A DNA stretch of 64,000 bases from Hanleya hanleyi (GCA_036873755.1 JAVTVY010017221.1:1-64000); one strand, 5' to 3'. Counted from the stretch's first letter, positions 32,222-44,257 are shown. Made by a program: numbers and translations. Notes: generated by a model from the letters alone, not told the origin.

Positions 32222-32950
32222 GTGATCGACACAAAAAAGCTGTTGTTCTTGGGTCGTTTGTGTCGTTTGAACTGTGAAAAATTACCAAACAATTTTTTTT
32301 TAACACGTCTGTATAGTTTTTCCCATAACCGAAATGCGCAAGTAAGACAAATGGGATTCATTCCTGACATTTTTAGAATCTTGAAGAAATATGACTTACA
32401 TGATTTTATCTCCGATTACACAAGTGAATGCATCTTCCCGTCCAAAGGCAAATGGAAGACAATTGTCAAACAAACTGTTCATGAGCATGAACAACGTGAA
32501 TGGCTACTGGGGATGACGCTAGACAGTGACTTCGGTAGATTTGTGAAAATTCACCCGACGTTAACACCTTGTGTGTGGTGGAAACTGGCGAATAAATACC
32601 CACAACACCGCAATAGTATCTAATATATGGTGACAATATGTGCGACAATTAGAAAAACTGAAGAAATCGAACTCTGTCATAAGTGTGGTAAAATGTATGT
32701 GGATATCCTAGAACATATAGTCCTCCAGTGTGACTCTACTGAACAACAACGAGATGAACTGTGGTGTGATTTTATTAACATGCAAGACATCGGGTTTAGT
32801 GTGTTTCTTCATTCCCTCTCTGACTGGGATTTATTACACACATTGGTTGGAGGGAAAATAAACTATGAACTTGTCAAAAAAGATGTTGAACTCTTCAGAG
32901 TAATGTGTTTAAATTATGTACAGGGGGTGAATAAATTATATTTCAAATGA
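32222..32950 (+). pseudogene. LINE ORF2, C-terminal region with Cys/His motif
   Basis: Same frame at 32222-32623 and 32627-32950, split by a TAA. The second part has C-x2-C, then H and C (CHKCGKMYVDILEHIVLQC), a motif found after the reverse transcriptase in many LINEs. The protein ends about 180 bp before the AATAAT tail. Confidence 0.75.
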
Positions 32951-33132
32951 ACCTTATGCGTACTAGAGCGATACGATAAAGTCAGAGAAAAATAAATAAC
33001 GTAAGCTAAACTGTGTAAATAATTATAATTTCCCAAATGTAAATACTGATTGTTCGTCTACCGAGAAATGATTACATGTATGACTATGCATATGCTCTCC
33101 ACTAGGAGGAAATAAAGGAAATAATAATAATA

Positions 33133-33162
33133 ATAACTGCTCCCACACGTGCAGGGATAGGT
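33133..33162. repeat. Right target-site duplication of the LINE
   Basis: Follows the AATAATAATAATA tail directly. Matches 29211-29240 with one mismatch. Confidence 0.88.
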
Positions 33163-33780
33163 CACGTAATCCAAGGGAAGGGTCTTGATCCCAGCATTAG
33201 CCAGCCTAGGTCAGTTGTTGTGTCTCTCAAGAAATTACTTATATACATTAAAATAAACCATGAAAAGCGTATGATGAGAACTAATCCCAAGCCCGTAGTT
33301 GCATCAGGTAATTTTTTACATACAGTTGCATCAGCTCTGCCCCCTACACAAGGCCGGGTTGTATTATAAAATAACCATGTTCTACTTGTTATTGTTGTTG
33401 TTGTTTATCTGTACATCCACTCTTAACTTGATGGGTATTTTTCACTGGTTCTACAAGACAAAATCATGTGGTGCCATATTCCCAAAATGCTGTTTGTACT
33501 CTTATACTTACCCTCCATGCCTTGTTTTTCGACAAAATTCAAGGGAATTCAAATACATGTAGATTCTCGCAACCCAGCTTTATGAGAATCCACGAGAATC
33601 CAATGCTATCATTTCTATGCAGATTGCTATTATTTTATGGGAATCTGTTGGATTCCCATAAATTATTTTGCGGGAGTGCTGACGGGAATCGGATTCCCAT
33701 AAAGAAACAAGCCCTGCCGGTGCCCTACCACTGAACATATGTCTTTCACTGCCCGCATACCTAAAGTCTTTATTATTTAA
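33163..33780. other. Non-coding stretch with clustered hairpins
   Basis: Two neighbouring perfect hairpins: TTTATGGGAATC (33634-33645) with its inverse (33651-33662), and GGGAATC (33684-33690) with GATTCCC just after. Several further GAATCC motifs lie in between. No gene. Confidence 0.45.
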
Positions 33781-34705
33781 AGGTTGGGAAAACACCTTGA
33801 CATGCTTGAGGCGAATACCTCGTTGGAGTGTATAGGGCTATGTCAACTTCAGTTTTTATATATTTATCAAAAAGGGACATCCACACGTACCCCAGAGTGC
33901 ATGGATCTTTCAATAGCATCTATGGCTTCATTGTTCTATGATTTTCACAGCAACTTATTGCTTCGTTATATGCGACTAAATCATTCAAATTAGCCACTTC
34001 AAAATTTCAAAAATGAAACCTAGCTTCAAATGACATCTAAGATGAAATATATTTTCTAAATGAAAATGGCATGTGGTGGCATATTTCCATGTAAAGGTCA
34101 TACACAAATTGCAGAATTTGAGAGGCTAGGCCTAGTTAATAAATCAAATTAAACTGACAGACACATAATCTGAACTGCTAGCAAGACACATAATCTAAAC
34201 TGCTAGCATGTGCACATAAAAACAGACCTCTGCTCTGGGTATTATGACCCTGCCATGTGTGTGCATGCTAGGAGATTGTGCATTGCATCAGACAATTTAA
34301 TCTAATGCATCAGTCAATGCATCTACATTCATGCAACCTGGATATGACTTTGACATCGAAGTATGCAATCACATGCTATTTTCATTTACAGAATAAATTT
34401 CACCGAATGTCATTTGAAGCCATGTTTCAGTTTGTAAATATTAGACTTAGAGTGGCTAATTTGAATGATTACATAGTCGCATAAAACGAAGCAATAAGTT
34501 GATGAAAATCATGGAACATTCCGACAATGAAGCCATAGATGCTGTTGAAAGATCCATGCAGTCCGGGGTATGTGGGGATGTATAAATATATAAAAACTGA
34601 AGCTGACATAGCCCTATACCCATCGAGGTATATGCCTATAACTTGATCGAGGTGTTATACCCCTATCAAGGTATAATACCTCGATCAAGGTATTTTTCCC
34701 AACCT
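33781..34705. mobile_element. ~925-bp fold-back element
   Basis: Left end AGGTTGGGAAAACACCTTGA, right end its inverse with small changes. The arms (about 33781-34045 and 34408-34705) share CTATGTCAACTTCAG / CTGAAGCTGACATAG, AGCATCTATGGCTTCATTGT and inverse, and ATTCAAATTAGCCACT and inverse. The loop has a duplicated AATCT(G/A)AACTGCTAGCA. Its right arm contains the start of tandem copy A; only that part recurs in copies B and C. Confidence 0.8.
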
Positions 34706-34976
34706 GTTTGATTCGGCATGCAGGTCTGTGGAAGGATCGCATTCTTGTTCTTCTTGCGACTTCTTCAGTTGAAATACGCATGCGCTAAGGGAGTGTTATG
34801 ATCTGCCAAACGTTTCAACCTCCGATCTCACAGGACAACCCTGCCTTTAGGCAATTGGAATTTTTTTGATATACTCAGTCACAGTGGAATTAAGTATTGC
34901 TTCGTTGATTTCCATCAGACAGTCCTCTCCAGTCAATTGTCAATTAATATTTATGCAAATACATATTCATTTTCAG

Positions 34977-35264
34977 ATTGATCAAGAATTTGCGATGCTA
35001 TATTCAGAGGACACGGGATCGAAACTTTTAACACAGCCGATATGTACCAAACATATTGAAGATCGCAAAGATGTCACAAGAGTGAAGAGAGCGGTGGGCT
35101 TAGTGAGGAATTGCAGACTTGTAATATTTGCAAATCCAGATAATAATCCCTCAAGTAAATGGCTCCAGACTTCTGCGAGTAACACTAACAGTTCGATTGG
35201 AATAACAATTTTTAGCCTGGTGCTTTTCATAGCAATGTATATTGTAATTTCCAGGTTGTCCTAA
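34977..35264 (+). CDS. Candidate last exon encoding a membrane anchor (copy A, intact)
   Basis: Preceded by a good acceptor (TTCATTTTCAG), phase 0, then 95 codons and a TAA. The peptide begins IDQEFAMLYSED and ends with a hydrophobic stretch of about 20 residues (ITIFSLVLFIAMYIVI) and a very short tail, so it would be a C-terminal membrane anchor. An NSS sequon sits just before it. No protein family is recognised. The upstream exons are not in view, and the exon may be a duplicated gene fragment. Confidence 0.35.
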   Translation: MDQEFAMLYSEDTGSKLLTQPICTKHIEDRKDVTRVKRAVGLVRNCRLVIFANPDNNPSSKWLQTSASNTNSSIGITIFSLVLFIAMYIVISRLS

Positions 35265-35344
35265 CATGTAAACTGTCCAGTTATCAGAAAGCTTTACCAT
35301 ACATGATAATGCAATAACCTATTCATGGGGGGGAGGGGGGAGAG

Positions 35345-35548
35345 ATGGGGCTCAGTGGCTGATTGGTAATCGCTAGCCCCACACTGCTGAAACGGCCTGT
35401 GTTCGAGCCCCGCTGGTGCATGTGTGAAAGTTTGCCTGTTACTCGCCGACGGCTGATGGTTCACTCCGGATACTCCGGCTTCCGAGTTCAAACTGGTTGA
35501 CACCATATTGGTGAAATAACTTTGAGTGTTACATTAAACCACATCCCC
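35345..35548 (+). mobile_element. tRNA-derived SINE (copy A)
   Basis: Box A GGCTCAGTGG (35349-35358) and box B GTTCGAGCC (35401-35409) are 43 bp apart, as in a tRNA gene. Then comes a body with ACTCCGGATACTCCGG and a tail CACCATATTGGTGAAA followed by GTGTTACATTAAACCAC. The anticodon arm is not a functional tRNA. Confidence 0.82.
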
Positions 35549-35876
35549 CCCAGGGCCCCACCTATTCATAAAGGTTACTGCAGCATTCCATATGTCCAGC
35601 CTTAGTGTCCCTTTCACCGCAACTTCGAGTAAAGAAACAAACTAAAGAAAAAATATGTTGTGTTCATGCATTAACACTTTGAATATGGGTTGACATCAAA
35701 TGTTAATATGATGGACAGTCTTGAGAAAACCATGAAATAGTTGAGGACAGTTTATGGCTCATGGTCAAAGTCCAGTTGTCTCAAACACCTGGCAACAGAA
35801 AGCCTCTTGGTTTTTGGGCTTGTCTTTTCACATACATCTGTTTATTGCTTGTTTGATATTGTATCCTCAATTACAG

Positions 35877-36026
35877 AGTATGGATTTCATTCCAAAATTT
35901 AGTAATACAATGCACCAAGAAGAACACTTCAATTTGTGCAGAACGAATTCCAAAGGAGACTGTCTAACATACATGTACATTCAGTTTTTGGACGAATTGC
36001 GAAGCAATAGCCGTCCTATGGCTTGA
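35877..36026 (+). CDS. Second candidate exon (copy A)
   Basis: Follows the acceptor-like CCTCAATTACAG, phase 0, and codes for 49 residues (starting SMDFIPKF) before a TGA. Retained as an open frame in all three copies with only one to three changes, more stable than chance would predict over the duplications, but the duplications may simply be young. Unrecognised. Confidence 0.25.
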   Translation, partial: SMDFIPKFSNTMHQEEHFNLCRTNSKGDCLTYMYIQFLDELRSNSRPMA

Positions 36027-36130
36027 TGTCTGGCTGGCTGGTTGTTTGTCATCAACATTTCAGGATACAAGTTTTGTGTTCAACATTTTGTAAAAGTTTG
36101 AGCTCTACCATGTATCATGTGTACTAAGCT

Positions 36131-36420
36131 TCGCCCGACCCCATATACTGATATTTTCAGATGCCATACCAGATGCTGCATGGACTCCACCCATTCACTG
36201 CACCCTGGGGGTATCTCCCCTCTTCCCCACACTCGGAACATAGCTTAATTCTCTCTATTTCCGAAACTAAGTCTCACCCGACTCCATATGCTATCATATC
36301 TGATACTGCATTGATTTCCCTTATCCACTACACCCTGACTGGGTCCAAAAATTCGTAGACTGGGAACTTTTTCTGCTGATTCTCAGACAGGTCATCATTT
36401 TATTTTGGAATGTCAGAGTT
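36131..36420. repeat. CATATGCTGATATTTTCAG repeat region (copy A, short form)
   Basis: Two to three diverged units with CCGAC(C/T)CCATAT, CTGATATTTTCAGAT, GATACTGCATTG.. and CACTACACCCTG. Copy A is about 600 bp shorter here than B and C. An open frame at 36444-36680 starts right after an acceptor-like CACTCTTAG and is likewise unrecognised. Confidence 0.65.
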
Positions 36421-37049
36421 GTCTCCCCTGTCTCCACTCTTAGGTGAACAAACGTAAAATGCTCGCCAAGCAAGTATTTTGCTCTCCGGCAGTCGGCGAT
36501 GTGAACATGTATCACAGGAGCCGCGAAGCACATTTGAAAGTGGAGGGGCTGAACTCTATACCGGCCCTGTTAAATGTTGGACTGGTGCTATCTAAGATAG
36601 GACTTATAACATCGATCTATAACAAGTGTGAGGGGGTGGGGGGGGAGCGCGCTCCGCGGCCCCTGTATCACACATTGTGAAGGCAAATATTCCATGCCCC
36701 AATCCATAGAGGAATGCAGTTTTCGCCTGTATTCTAGGATTGACCCGATTATATGGTGGGGGTTTCCCTTGTTCAAGGATGCCGATGTCGAGGATTCATT
36801 GTCTTCTCAGAAATCATTTTGACAATCGATGCAAACAGTAGTTTTCTCATGACATTTTCATAAGAACTTGTTATCTGGACCAAATCACCTTAACTCTTCC
36901 ATCCACCGCGAAAGGAAAACCTGACCTTCGAATAAATATATGTATTTACCTACCTGCCTAACTTTCTGGGGTAGGGTTGTGCGACTAAGATTCTAGATTC
37001 TTTAGAAATTTGTTACACACTGTCATCATCATGTGAAGATACTTAAGTG

Positions 37050-37342
37050 CATATCAGAATCAGAATTTATTCACCAGATAATTTAAATTGGAAATAAATA
37101 TTAGGTCAAAATGTTTTGGCGGGAATAAAGCCCAACACGGGCTTGTTCTATCCCTGTTATAATTATATTACAATAATGAGGGCATGAGGGAGGTGGTGAA
37201 TTAAACGGAATATAAACTATGATAATCTTATATTTCTTAATAGTCATATTCGGAACATATAGGAGTGGATCAGGGAAGTATTGCGCCATATATACATGCG
37301 ACTCATAAAGTATACATATTATTCGAAACATAAGATATATAC
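37050..37342 (-). mobile_element. LINE 3' end fragment (copy A)
   Basis: On the minus strand the segment ends in GAATAAATTCTGATTCTGA, a tandem tail typical of CR1-like LINEs. In copy C the same position contains 1.36 kb more, with recognisable reverse transcriptase. Confidence 0.5.
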
Positions 37343-39329
37343 ATGAGCAGTGTGACTAACGTCACAGGACCTACGAAGTAGAGTAGGCATTAGGACTCGA
37401 ACGCGAACTGAACTCTTGGAAATCCCCACCCCCAGTTGAAATCCTGCCTATATTAAGATGGGCACCGCCCAAGTCAGAATCGTCAGTGATTTTCATCAAA
37501 AATCACCAGAAATTTTCATCAAAAGTAGGTCAGCTCAGAACTTGTTGGTAACAGTCTCCTAATGCGCCTTCATTCCAAAAATAAATAACGATCGCCGATT
37601 TAATTTTACAATTTTTTAACTAAAGGAAACAGATTGAATAATAAAACTCCGTGGCAGTGATTCTGTATCCCTTAATGAAGGAATCAAAATGGATCAAGAT
37701 TTGAAATGACAAGAAAAATTTAGACATAATTACACATGTAATGTTTTTGTTTAAATTATATCCCAGTGTGATATATAGTCAATATTCAAGAAGTACAAAA
37801 AAACGAGAAGTACGTGCTCAAATTTTCACATCATGATCAAAGTTACTTTATCTAGTTAAATTCTACCCAAAGAAAATAAATTAAGACCCTTTAAACATGC
37901 CGTCAATGCCAGATGTTGAGTTTTATACAGCTGTAGATCAGGGCTCTGGGTGCATATATCATGTTTCCATACACTTGATGCACACAACAGCGGCGAAAAC
38001 AAAGCCTCCTTGAACAACCTATATTTATACAGGAAATTCTGAACTCAGAAAATACCATTCTCTCTCAAAAGAAAACAATTTACGCCAGGAAGGCCTTTTT
38101 TATTAAGCTAATTTTGTTAGGTAGGGGCCTACTTAGATTCAATAATTGTCACGAAATTTCTTGGTTATACCTTAATTGCAACCATGTTTGTTCCTCATGC
38201 TTGAGGTATGTACATGTATAACACACTTTCATTTGAGAGTCCAGACATTCCACCATTCATGTGAACAAATTGTACTAAACATGGAATAATTAAATTCACA
38301 CTACCCATTTCTACAGTATCAGTACTATGTTACTATCTGTAGCAGTTGAAACCCGGTAAAACTTAAACAATTAAAACCAGTAAAGAAATTTGTCTGTTGA
38401 ATAACAGAAAATATTTGAATGAGTAAACTACTAAACACCTTACATGATACCAACAAAATGTCCCAACACAAGCTGATAAATTCCTTGGGTGGCTTGCAGG
38501 ATGGCTTTGTTTCACCCTCAGTAAACTTTTATCATTGTTGCTCACAGGCTAATCTGAAGGATGATACCATATCTTTCTTTGTTCTGCTGGGTTATTGCAC
38601 CAGGCTGACTTAATTGGTTGATGTAGGATATTTCACCATCAGTGGCAATTTGACCTAAATTTGAAGCCTGATCTGTGATGAAACGTTTGGATGTGAAATA
38701 GGATACACGTTAAAGGCCACAGTTTACATATATCTATAACAATATACTGAATTGTGTGTATTAAGAATGACAAGTTGGTAATAGCAGTGTAGATAAATGC
38801 ACTAACAAATGATGGGAAATTAGCATTCCCTATTTCATTATCCCATCACGTTTTGTACTGTGTTATATATACAGTGAAACATACAGCCAAGGGTTCCCAA
38901 TGGGCATGACAGTGCACTCGCTGAGCTATCAATAAATAATAAAAAAAATAATTATAAATCAAATTTTCATCAGAATTCGGTCAGCTCAGAACTTGCTGGT
39001 AACAATGGCCTAATGCACGTTCGTGCCAAAAATCAAGGTTCTAATGTCAATGGTTCTCCTTATTTTGCCGACGAAAGGACTCGGATGGACTGACTGACTG
39101 CCTGACTGACTCACTCATTACCGGACAATTTGCGATCTGTAGCCTACTTCGTAGGAATACACACACATATATATATATACACACACACACACTCTCATGC
39201 ACATATATAAACACACACGCATAAATACTAAAGGTGACAAAATATGTTCCGTACAAATTTTTTACACATCTAAATTATATAAGGTTGGATATAAGTTTAC
39301 ATTCACAGAATGAATATACAGTAAAAAGA
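37343..39329. other. Non-coding part of copy A
   Basis: Contains a diverged internal duplication: GGTCAGCTCAGAACTTG(T/C)TGG followed by CTAATGC near 37508 and 38968, and CCTACGAAGTAG near 37370 with the inverse TACTTCGTAGG near 39142. A CA/TA microsatellite lies at 39159-39192. No gene found. The 69-bp element of copies B and C is missing at about 38665. Confidence 0.5.
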
Positions 39330-40357
39330 TATATATATAGAGAGAGATATATATATATATATTTATTTAAACATATATACAATGTCCCTTTTCACCGGAG
39401 ATGATCCCGTATGATTATACTGAGGTTTGAGATGTAGAATTATTTAGCTAATAAGAATATTTTGATATTGCGCTTAAATAGCGATTCTGAGTCGATACAT
39501 TTTAATGCACTGGGAATAGAATTCCATAATTTAGGACCTTTAGCTTTGATTGTGTGGAGTGTTGCTTGATTCGTAAAATATGGCCTGTATAGATTCAAGT
39601 TTACATGTCTAGTAGGGTAACTATGAACTGTGGATAACATTGCGAAGCATGATAAAGAGTGATTAGGCAAACGGAAAGGCGAATGCACAAATCGGTGGGC
39701 GAAAGTTAATGTGAGATAGTCATTGAGTTTTGTGAACGGTAGAATATTTGTTTGAGAGAAAAGGGGTTCGGTGTGGGAGAGCCTGTCACTACAAGTTATA
39801 ATACGAATGATTCGTTTTTGCAGGAGCACAATAGGTGATAGATGAGAAGAATATGTGTTAGCCCAGATTAGATTACAATATGATAGATAGGAATAAAAGA
39901 GCGAATGATACAGATTCAATAAGGTTTGTTTGTTTATGCAATGCTTTACGTTATTCAAAACACCGATATTGCGTGACAGTTTTGATGAGAGGTTGTCTAT
40001 GTGATTCTTCCAGTTGAGTTTATCATTCAGATATACGCCGAGAAATTTATAGCTGTGGACAAGTTCAACATCTTGGCCATCTATAAATAATTTTGGTATA
40101 TTTTTGGCAGTTCTTGTTGGATTTACAACCATATACTTTGTTTTTTGGACGTTTAGAGATAGTTTGTTGCAAGAGAACCACGTTAGAAGTTTGTTTATTT
40201 CTACGTTTGATGTCTCCATGGCTGTTTTCAAGTCTATATTGGAATATGTGGCGCTTGTGTCGTCCGCGAATAGAATAACGTCGAGTAAATTCGAAACGTT
40301 AGCAATGTCATTTATATAGATAATGAAAAGAATGGGTCCCAAAATGTCTTGAGTTAG
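39330..40357 (-). pseudogene. 5'-truncated LINE reverse-transcriptase fragment (copy A)
   Basis: Open for 300 codons (40342 to 39440) and starting just at the conserved ILGPILFIIYIND motif, with the catalytic FADDT, then NKLSLN, a FLGVYLNDKLNW motif, HLSPIVLLQKR and the C-terminal YPTRH..GPKLWNSIPSA signature of Jockey/CR1-type elements. The endonuclease and N-terminal reverse transcriptase are absent: it was 5'-truncated at insertion. The 3' end is an AT-rich microsatellite tail (39330-39366). Intact here, but without a start or catalytic A-motif it is not functional. Confidence 0.87.
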
Positions 40358-42375
40358 ATTGAACTTCAGTTACTATTGGACTGGTTGAATGCAAATTTTG
40401 AAATAGAATCATCTTACACTCTTTCTCAGGTTGGAACCAGTGCAGTTCACTACCTAGAGGCAGGAGGTCACAGCCATATGTCCTTTGGCTGGGAACGAGT
40501 AATGCAGTATCCTAATATTTCATCATTGTCGACAGCGTTGCGATACCTTGCAGGAACGACATAACTTTTGCAGTTGATAGGCTTTTCGAGCTGCATAATA
40601 AATTCAATCTGGAATATGCTGATCAACTAACCTCATTCTTTTTACTCCTCGAGACTATGATTCTGAGACTCTGAGAAAGAGAGACTGCCAATCAGATTTA
40701 GAGAGATGATCACCAAAATCTGCGTTGTCTCATGTCAAAGCTCTTGTGTTCGGTGAATTCTGATTGTGTCAGTTTTTGTCTGGATCACCATCAGTCTGTG
40801 ACTCATGTGGACTGAAAATATTCCACTCATACATTCACTTACTAGCAGTTGTTTTTACCAACATATTTCAAGAATGAGAAGGCTTAGGCTTTCTTGGGGT
40901 GTTGTCCTCATATCAACAGGGGATACGTCGGTCTGTATTCGCAATACCACCATATCTCAAGAATGATTATGCCTAGGAGCACCAGACTTAGTTCACACAT
41001 GCATGTGATCGGATGAAAGAAATCTTATCAGAAATCTGTGTGATCGACCGATTTTTGGGTGCAATCCTGAGCAACCTTGTATCGCATATGCAAATGGACA
41101 AGAAGTCCAAAATCAGTGACACTGACATTTAACCCATTCTGGATCAGAAGTGGCCCATTTATCACCCATTATTGTTTTACCACCATATCACAAGAATATT
41201 AAGCAATGATGAAATGCATTCTGGTCATGGGTTACATTAAATGTTTGTTTGTTCCTCATGACCTTGCTTGTAAAAAGAGACGTACTGAGTGCGACAATTA
41301 TTAATTATGGATCCTCCAAACCAAATGCTTGTAAATATGAAGAAAAGGAGATCTTTTGAAAATTTTAAGTCCCATATGAACTCTAATCATTTGCCCTTAC
41401 ATATAGATGTGAGGGGGTCATGAGAAACTAAGTAACAGTGACCTTAATGAATTTTATTGTGAAAATATATTCATGAACACTTCTCATATTGTTGCATTAA
41501 AAAAGCATACTCTTGCATTATTTTTTATTCTTGTTTGTCATACAAATGGAGGGATGCTTATTTTAAAATGTAACTTTGGTACTTCTGCAAGTTTGTCATA
41601 TCTAACATAAACTTTATAAAGTTCATACCCTGCTTCTTGCTTAACAGGTCTTAACGATACATTGTCACAAATCTGTTCAGTTCTTTGCATTACTACAATT
41701 ATGTCCTGCAGATGTCAAGGGGTCAGACTTCAATCTCGCTCCTGTTTTTATTCGTCTGTGACTGAATGCAAGTGAACTTTATTTTGGTATGTTCTTTAAA
41801 TCATTATCTTGAATATGACCTACACTCACACAAGTACCACAGTTACATTTCCACAGCAATTTGTCTGAGGGGGAGTTGAAACCGATCATAGAAGGATTAC
41901 TGTGTTGCTGTTGCAAATTTTAACAGGCAATTTTTGTGAAATGCTTTAAAAGTAGATGGTACGATAAGGCGGCATAAGTATACATGGTGCAGTTGAAATC
42001 AAGAAATTAAAATGTCATAAAAATAATTGTTTTAATCTAATGACGAGACAATATATGTATACAATATTATGTGAAAGTTCTAGCTTGATTGTATTAAGAT
42101 TATAGTTCTCACATGAAAGTTCAACAGGTAATTGTACAGGTAATTTCGACAAGCAGAACTCCACGGTATGTAACTTCCCAAGATGTTTGTTCCACTTACC
42201 TACACTGACAATTCGCGTTAAAGGTGAACTGAAAAGCTTTCCAATGTTCTGTTAAAATGTCTTAAAACAAGAACTTCTATAGTTGTTACAATTATGTGTG
42301 GTAATAGTTCTGTGGGTTATTGTTTTATTTTGGGTATAGGAGAAGTCAAAACTTATACCGAGAGCCAGAGCTTTT
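40358..42375. other. Non-coding part of copy A
   Basis: No gene recognised. At 41944-42000 lies one arm of the inverted repeat that is complete in copies B and C. Near 42125 is the site where B and C have 2.1 kb more. Confidence 0.5.
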
Positions 42376-42547
42376 AAAAACGTCATCGCTTGCCTCCCGT
42401 TGTTTTTGGAACGTCATGACGTTATAGTGGTCCTCGTTCATTCATCCGACGTAGCATGACGTCACATTTGAATAAAACTTGAATGAAGGGGACCACTATA
42501 ACGTTATAACGTTCTACAAACCAAGAGAGACAAGCGATGCACGTTTT
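42376..42547. mobile_element. ~170-bp fold-back element (copy A)
   Basis: Starts AAAACGTCATCGCTTGCCTC and ends with the approximate inverse GACAAGCGATGCACGTTTT. Near-complete hairpin with TATAGTGGTCC / GGACCACTATA in the stem and a TGACGTCA in the loop region. Also in copy B. Confidence 0.7.
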
Positions 42548-43357
42548 CAAGACGGATTTATAAAAGGATAACTTAAATATTATTATTAGTACAATTTTGC
42601 AAACTATATTTGCCCCAAAAACGTATTAAATTTATGTCACATAAGACAAGATGTATATAAGCAAAAATTTAGATAAAATTAAAAGCTTTGCAGTTCACGA
42701 TAGGTACATTAAATCTTCCAATAATTCAGTCACAGAATGTGAAATCCAAGATAAAATCACCGGTGATCAAATTTATTAGAACCTATTGATCAAATGGGAC
42801 CAAATCAAACAGATAAATTATTATTTCTTTCTTGTTTTACAGATTAAGGAGGGTGGTCAAACCAATTAGAACGATTGATTAAATTGTGTTAAGAAATGGG
42901 GAATGAGGAAGATTTACATGTACCATAATCATACTCACACAGTATGGTTATATATAATATATAAGTATATATAAAAACTGAAGCTGACATAGCCCTATAC
43001 CCATCGAGGTATATGCCTATAACTTGATCGAGGTGTTATACCCCTATCAAGGTATAACACCTCGATCAATGTATTTTCCCCAACCTGTTTGATTCGGCAT
43101 GCAGGTCTGTGGAAGGATCGCATTCTTGTTCTTCTTGCGACTTCTTCAGTTGAAATACGCATGCGCTAAGGGAGTGTTATAATCTGCCAAACCTGTCAAC
43201 CTCCGATCTCACAGGACAACCCTGCCTTTAGGCAATTGGAATTTTTTTTTTATACTCAGTCACAGTGGAATTAAGTATTGCTTCGTTGATTTCCATCAGA
43301 CAGTCCTATCCAGTCAATTGTCAATTAATATTTATGCAAATACATATTCATTTTCAG

Positions 43358-43645
43358 ATTGATCAAGAATTTGCGATGTTATATTCAGAGGACATGGGAT
43401 CGAAACATTTAACACAGCCGATATGTATCAAACATATTTAAGATCGCAAAGATGTCACAAGAGTGAAGAGAGCGGTGGGCTCTGTGAGGAACTGCAGACT
43501 TGTAATATTTGCAAATCCAGATAATAATCCCTCAAGTAAATGGCTCCAGACTTCTGCGAGTAACACTAACAGTTCGATTGGAATAACAATTTTTAGCCTG
43601 GTGCTTTTCATAGCAATGTATATTGTAATTTCCAGGTTGTCCTAA
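43358..43645 (+). pseudogene. Candidate membrane-anchor exon (copy B, stop codon)
   Basis: Same acceptor and sequence as 34977-35264, but a TAA replaces a Glu codon near 43439, so the anchor is lost from any protein read from the same acceptor. The frame after the stop stays open to the same end. Confidence 0.45.
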
Positions 43646-43725
43646 CATGTAAACTGTCCAGTTATCAGAAAGCTTTACCATACATGATAATGCAATAACC
43701 TATTCATGGGGGGGAGGGGGGAGAG

Positions 43726-43929
43726 ATGGGGCTCAGTGGCTGATTGGTAATCGCTAGCCCCACACTGCTGAAACGGCCTGTGTTCGAGCCCCGCTGGTGC
43801 ATGTGTGAAAGTTTGCCTGTTACTCGCCGACGGCTGATGGTTCACTCCGGATACTCCGGCTTCCGAGTTCAAACTGGTTGACACCATATTGGTGAAATAA
43901 CTTTGAGTGTTACATTAAACCACATCCCC
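43726..43929 (+). mobile_element. tRNA-derived SINE (copy B)
   Basis: Identical in layout to the copy A SINE: box A at 43730, box B at 43782. Confidence 0.82.
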
Positions 43930-44257
43930 CCCAGGGCCCCACCTATTCATAAAGGTTACTGCAGCATTCCATATGTCCAGCCTTAGTGTCCCTTTCACCG
44001 CAACTTCGAGTAAAGAAACAAACTAAAGAAAAAATATGTTGTGTTCATGCATTAACACTTTGAATATGGGTTGACATCAAATGTTAATATGATGGACAGT
44101 CTTGAGAAAACCATGAAATAGTTGAGGACAGTTTATGGCTCATGGTAAATGTCCAGTTGTCTCAAACACCTGGCAACAGAAAGCCTCTTGGTTTTTGGGC
44201 TTGTCTTTTCACATACATCTGTTTATTGCTTGTTTGATATTGTATCCTCAATTACAG

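Larger units (their letters stand above)
29241..33132 (+). mobile_element. 5'-truncated, inactivated APE-type LINE retrotransposon
   Basis: 3.9 kb between 30-bp direct repeats. In order: the end of ORF1, an endonuclease, a linker, a reverse transcriptase, a C-terminal Cys/His motif, an untranslated region and an AATAAT repeat tail. The ORF2 frame switches at least four times and has at least two in-frame stops, so it is dead. CR1/L2-like or a related clade is likely; the exact clade needs a phylogeny. Confidence 0.9.
34583..42960. repeat. Tandem segmental duplication, copy A (~8.4 kb)
   Basis: Collinear and mostly near-identical with 42961-53975 and the part of copy C in the window. Copy A lacks three blocks that B and C have: about 600 bp (B 44665-45268), the 69-bp element, and 2.1 kb (B 51023-53115). 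It alone has 56 bp at about 36472-36527. Its reverse-transcriptase and tail-exon frames are intact, whereas those of B and C have stops, so B and C form the closer pair. Confidence 0.93.

Noticed and set aside
35345..35420. Functional tRNA gene
   Set aside because: Box A and box B are present, but the body continues into a SINE with a conserved tail, and the same unit recurs in all three copies; the acceptor stem is not complementary.
39440..40342. Functional reverse-transcriptase gene in copy A
   Set aside because: The open frame starts after the first catalytic motifs and lacks an endonuclease; it is a 5'-truncated insertion.
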